A stretch of DNA of 6,046 nt, taken from NCBI GenBank assembly GCA_000433775.1, contig HF998499.1, positions 1 to 6,046 on the forward strand, given 5' to 3'. Below the pieces are notes generated by a model. It saw only the letters and a program-made list of their open reading frames with translations, did no database searches and was not told the DNA's origin. Position numbers and translations under genes: made by a program. Source of the stretch: Corallococcus sp. CAG:1435. GTDB taxonomy: Bacteria; Bacillota; Clostridia; Christensenellales; CAG-314. Shown here in pieces: positions 4,934-6,046 of this stretch (positions are counted from its first letter, which is position 1; each line of letters begins with the position of its first letter).

Positions 4934-5473
4934 ATGACAGGTTTGACAATAGGCATCATGGGTTTGGCTTTGTGCGCACTGCTGTGCGGCGTAGGTTCCG
5001 GTTTGGGACTGCGTGCAACAGGTAACGCTTCGGCGGGAGTACTTGCCGAAGACCCCAGCAAATTCAGCAAAATCATCGTGCTTTCCCTTTTGCCCGCAAC
5101 GCAGGGTATTTACGGATTCGTAATTGCAATTTTGGGAGCAAGTTACCTTCCCACCGTGGCAAATCTTTCCGCAGCAGGCGTTACGGCTTCCGCAGCACAG
5201 GTTTTGTCGCAAGGTTGGAGCGTTTTTTGGGCGTGTGTTCCCATGACGATCGGCGGTGCAGTTTCCGCTTATCTGCAAGGACGTACCGCCGCTTCCTCAA
5301 TCGTTGCAGTAGGCAAGAAGGGTGAAATTGCATCCAAAGCGCTCATCTTCCCCGCAATGATCGAATTCTACGCATTGCTTGGTTTGGTAGTTTCCATTAT
5401 GATGTTCAACAACATCCCCGTAGCCGAAATAGGCAATATCGTGGTGGAAACGGCTGCAGCAGTAGGTGCGTAA
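4934..5473 (+). CDS. ntpK: V/A-type ATPase rotor ring subunit K (proteolipid), predicted Na+-binding
   Basis: This 179-residue membrane protein has four transmembrane helices (about 4-26, 45-70, 95-122 and 133-158), two fused hairpins of the V-type c subunit. Many copies form the rotor ring that carries ions past NtpI. The second helix has LPATQGIYGF (53-62), the third SAYLQGR (111-117) and the fourth PAMIEFYALLG (140-150). By recalled alignment with E. hirae NtpK, Leu53, Thr56, Gln57, Gln115 and Glu144 match the Na+ ligands Leu61, Thr64, Gln65, Gln110 and Glu139, and Tyr60 matches Tyr68. Na+ coupling is therefore predicted. As in bacterial K subunits, the first hairpin has no carboxylate. 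The protein is longer than the 156-residue E. hirae form: the loop between helices 2 and 3 is about 11 residues longer and a C-terminal tail of about 18 residues is added. GGAGGA fixes the start. Confidence 0.96.
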   Translation: MTGLTIGIMGLALCALLCGVGSGLGLRATGNASAGVLAEDPSKFSKIIVLSLLPATQGIYGFVIAILGASYLPTVANLSAAGVTASAAQVLSQGWSVFWACVPMTIGGAVSAYLQGRTAASSIVAVGKKGEIASKALIFPAMIEFYALLGLVVSIMMFNNIPVAEIGNIVVETAAAVGA

Positions 5474-5499
5474 TACATTTTTAACTGTCCGAGGTAGAA

Positions 5500-6046
5500 A
5501 TGAACGGTAAAGAAAACATAATCAACAAAATACTTGCCGACGCCGAGGCGAAATGCACGGAGATACTCAACGTTGCAAAAAGTCAGGCAGAACAGGTTGC
5601 CGACTCCGCCCGACAACTTTCCGAAAGGGAAAAACAGGCGGTGGAAACAAGGTTGGAAAAACTTGCGACGGAACGCAAGGGCAACTACCTTGCAACGGCG
5701 CAGTTGGAAGCACGCAAGTACAGGCTTGGCAAAAAGCAGGAACTCATCTCCCGCTGTTACGCAATGGCAAGACAGCGTCTTGTCGACATGTCTGCAAGCC
5801 AAAAAGCCGTGTTTATCGGAAAACTCATTGAAAATTTTGCCGAAGAGGGCGAAGTAGTGCGCATTTCCGAAAAGGACAGGGACGTCGTTACGCAAAAATT
5901 TTTGGACGGTTTCGGCAAGAAACTGACGTTGGGCAAAAAATTTATCGACGCCGACGGCGGAATAATGCTGGAAGCGTCGGGCTACGACAAGGACATCACT
6001 TTGGACAAGATTGTGGCGACCTCACGGGAAAGCACGGAAGTGAAGG
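5500..6046 (+). CDS. ntpE: V/A-type ATPase peripheral stalk subunit E (NtpE), 3' end cut by window
   Basis: NtpE pairs with the small G subunit to make the peripheral stalk, and its C-terminal globular domain grips the catalytic A/B head. The 182 complete codons visible start MNGKENIINKILADAEAK, a typical stalk helix. A charged coiled-coil region runs to about residue 85, with LATAQLEARKYRLGKKQELI at 64-83 as in the family. The C-terminal domain follows and contains DADGGIMLEASGYDKDI (149-165), the signature GGI-LE segment. Family members are near 190-200 residues, so only the last few codons are missing. The frame is open to the right edge, so truncation is due to the window alone. GAGG at 5491-5494 lies 5 nt before the ATG, 26 nt after ntpK. 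Subunits C, A, B and D are expected next. Confidence 0.92.
   Translation, partial: MNGKENIINKILADAEAKCTEILNVAKSQAEQVADSARQLSEREKQAVETRLEKLATERKGNYLATAQLEARKYRLGKKQELISRCYAMARQRLVDMSASQKAVFIGKLIENFAEEGEVVRISEKDRDVVTQKFLDGFGKKLTLGKKFIDADGGIMLEASGYDKDITLDKIVATSRESTEVK

Overview
The window holds a conserved housekeeping pair, sua5 (tRNA t6A synthesis) and rpiB (ribose-5-phosphate isomerase B), followed by the first four genes of a bacterial V/A-type rotary ATPase operon: ntpF, ntpI, ntpK and ntpE. ntpE runs off the right edge. All genes lie on the + strand. The sua5-rpiB neighbourhood, the bacterial NTP-type ATPase, the strong GGAGG-type ribosome binding sites and the consensus promoter suggest a Firmicutes/Clostridia-like bacterium, probably an uncultured lineage. 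No taxonomic marker is present, so this is an inference.

Layout: positions 1-597 contain no credible gene. The + strand there is T/G-rich and carries inverted repeats and one copy of an intergenic repeat. A textbook extended -10 promoter (598-626) and a perfect 20-bp palindrome (643-662) precede sua5 (666-1673; a TTG start at 681 is possible). A hairpin with a short U-tract overlaps the sua5 stop. The 289-nt spacer before rpiB (1963-2394) holds a second repeat copy and a 20-bp direct repeat. rpiB, ntpF (2403-2708) and ntpI (2708-4723) are packed with gaps of 8 and -1 nt and are probably translationally coupled. A 210-nt gap then interrupts the operon and holds a third repeat copy folded as a long hairpin, followed by an A/U-rich leader with a very strong ribosome binding site for ntpK (4934-5473). 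ntpE starts 26 nt later.

Together ntpI (stator a-subunit) and ntpK (rotor ring) form the membrane ion path, and ntpF and ntpE form the peripheral stalk. The catalytic and central-stalk genes (C, A, B, D and others) are expected just beyond the window. NtpK keeps every side chain known to bind Na+ in the Enterococcus hirae rotor ring, so the enzyme is predicted to be Na+-coupled.

The least ordinary content is non-coding. A degenerate repeat recurs in all three long intergenic gaps, and one copy forms a hairpin inside the ATPase operon just before the high-stoichiometry ring gene. I found no defence system, CRISPR array, tRNA, rRNA or intact mobile element.
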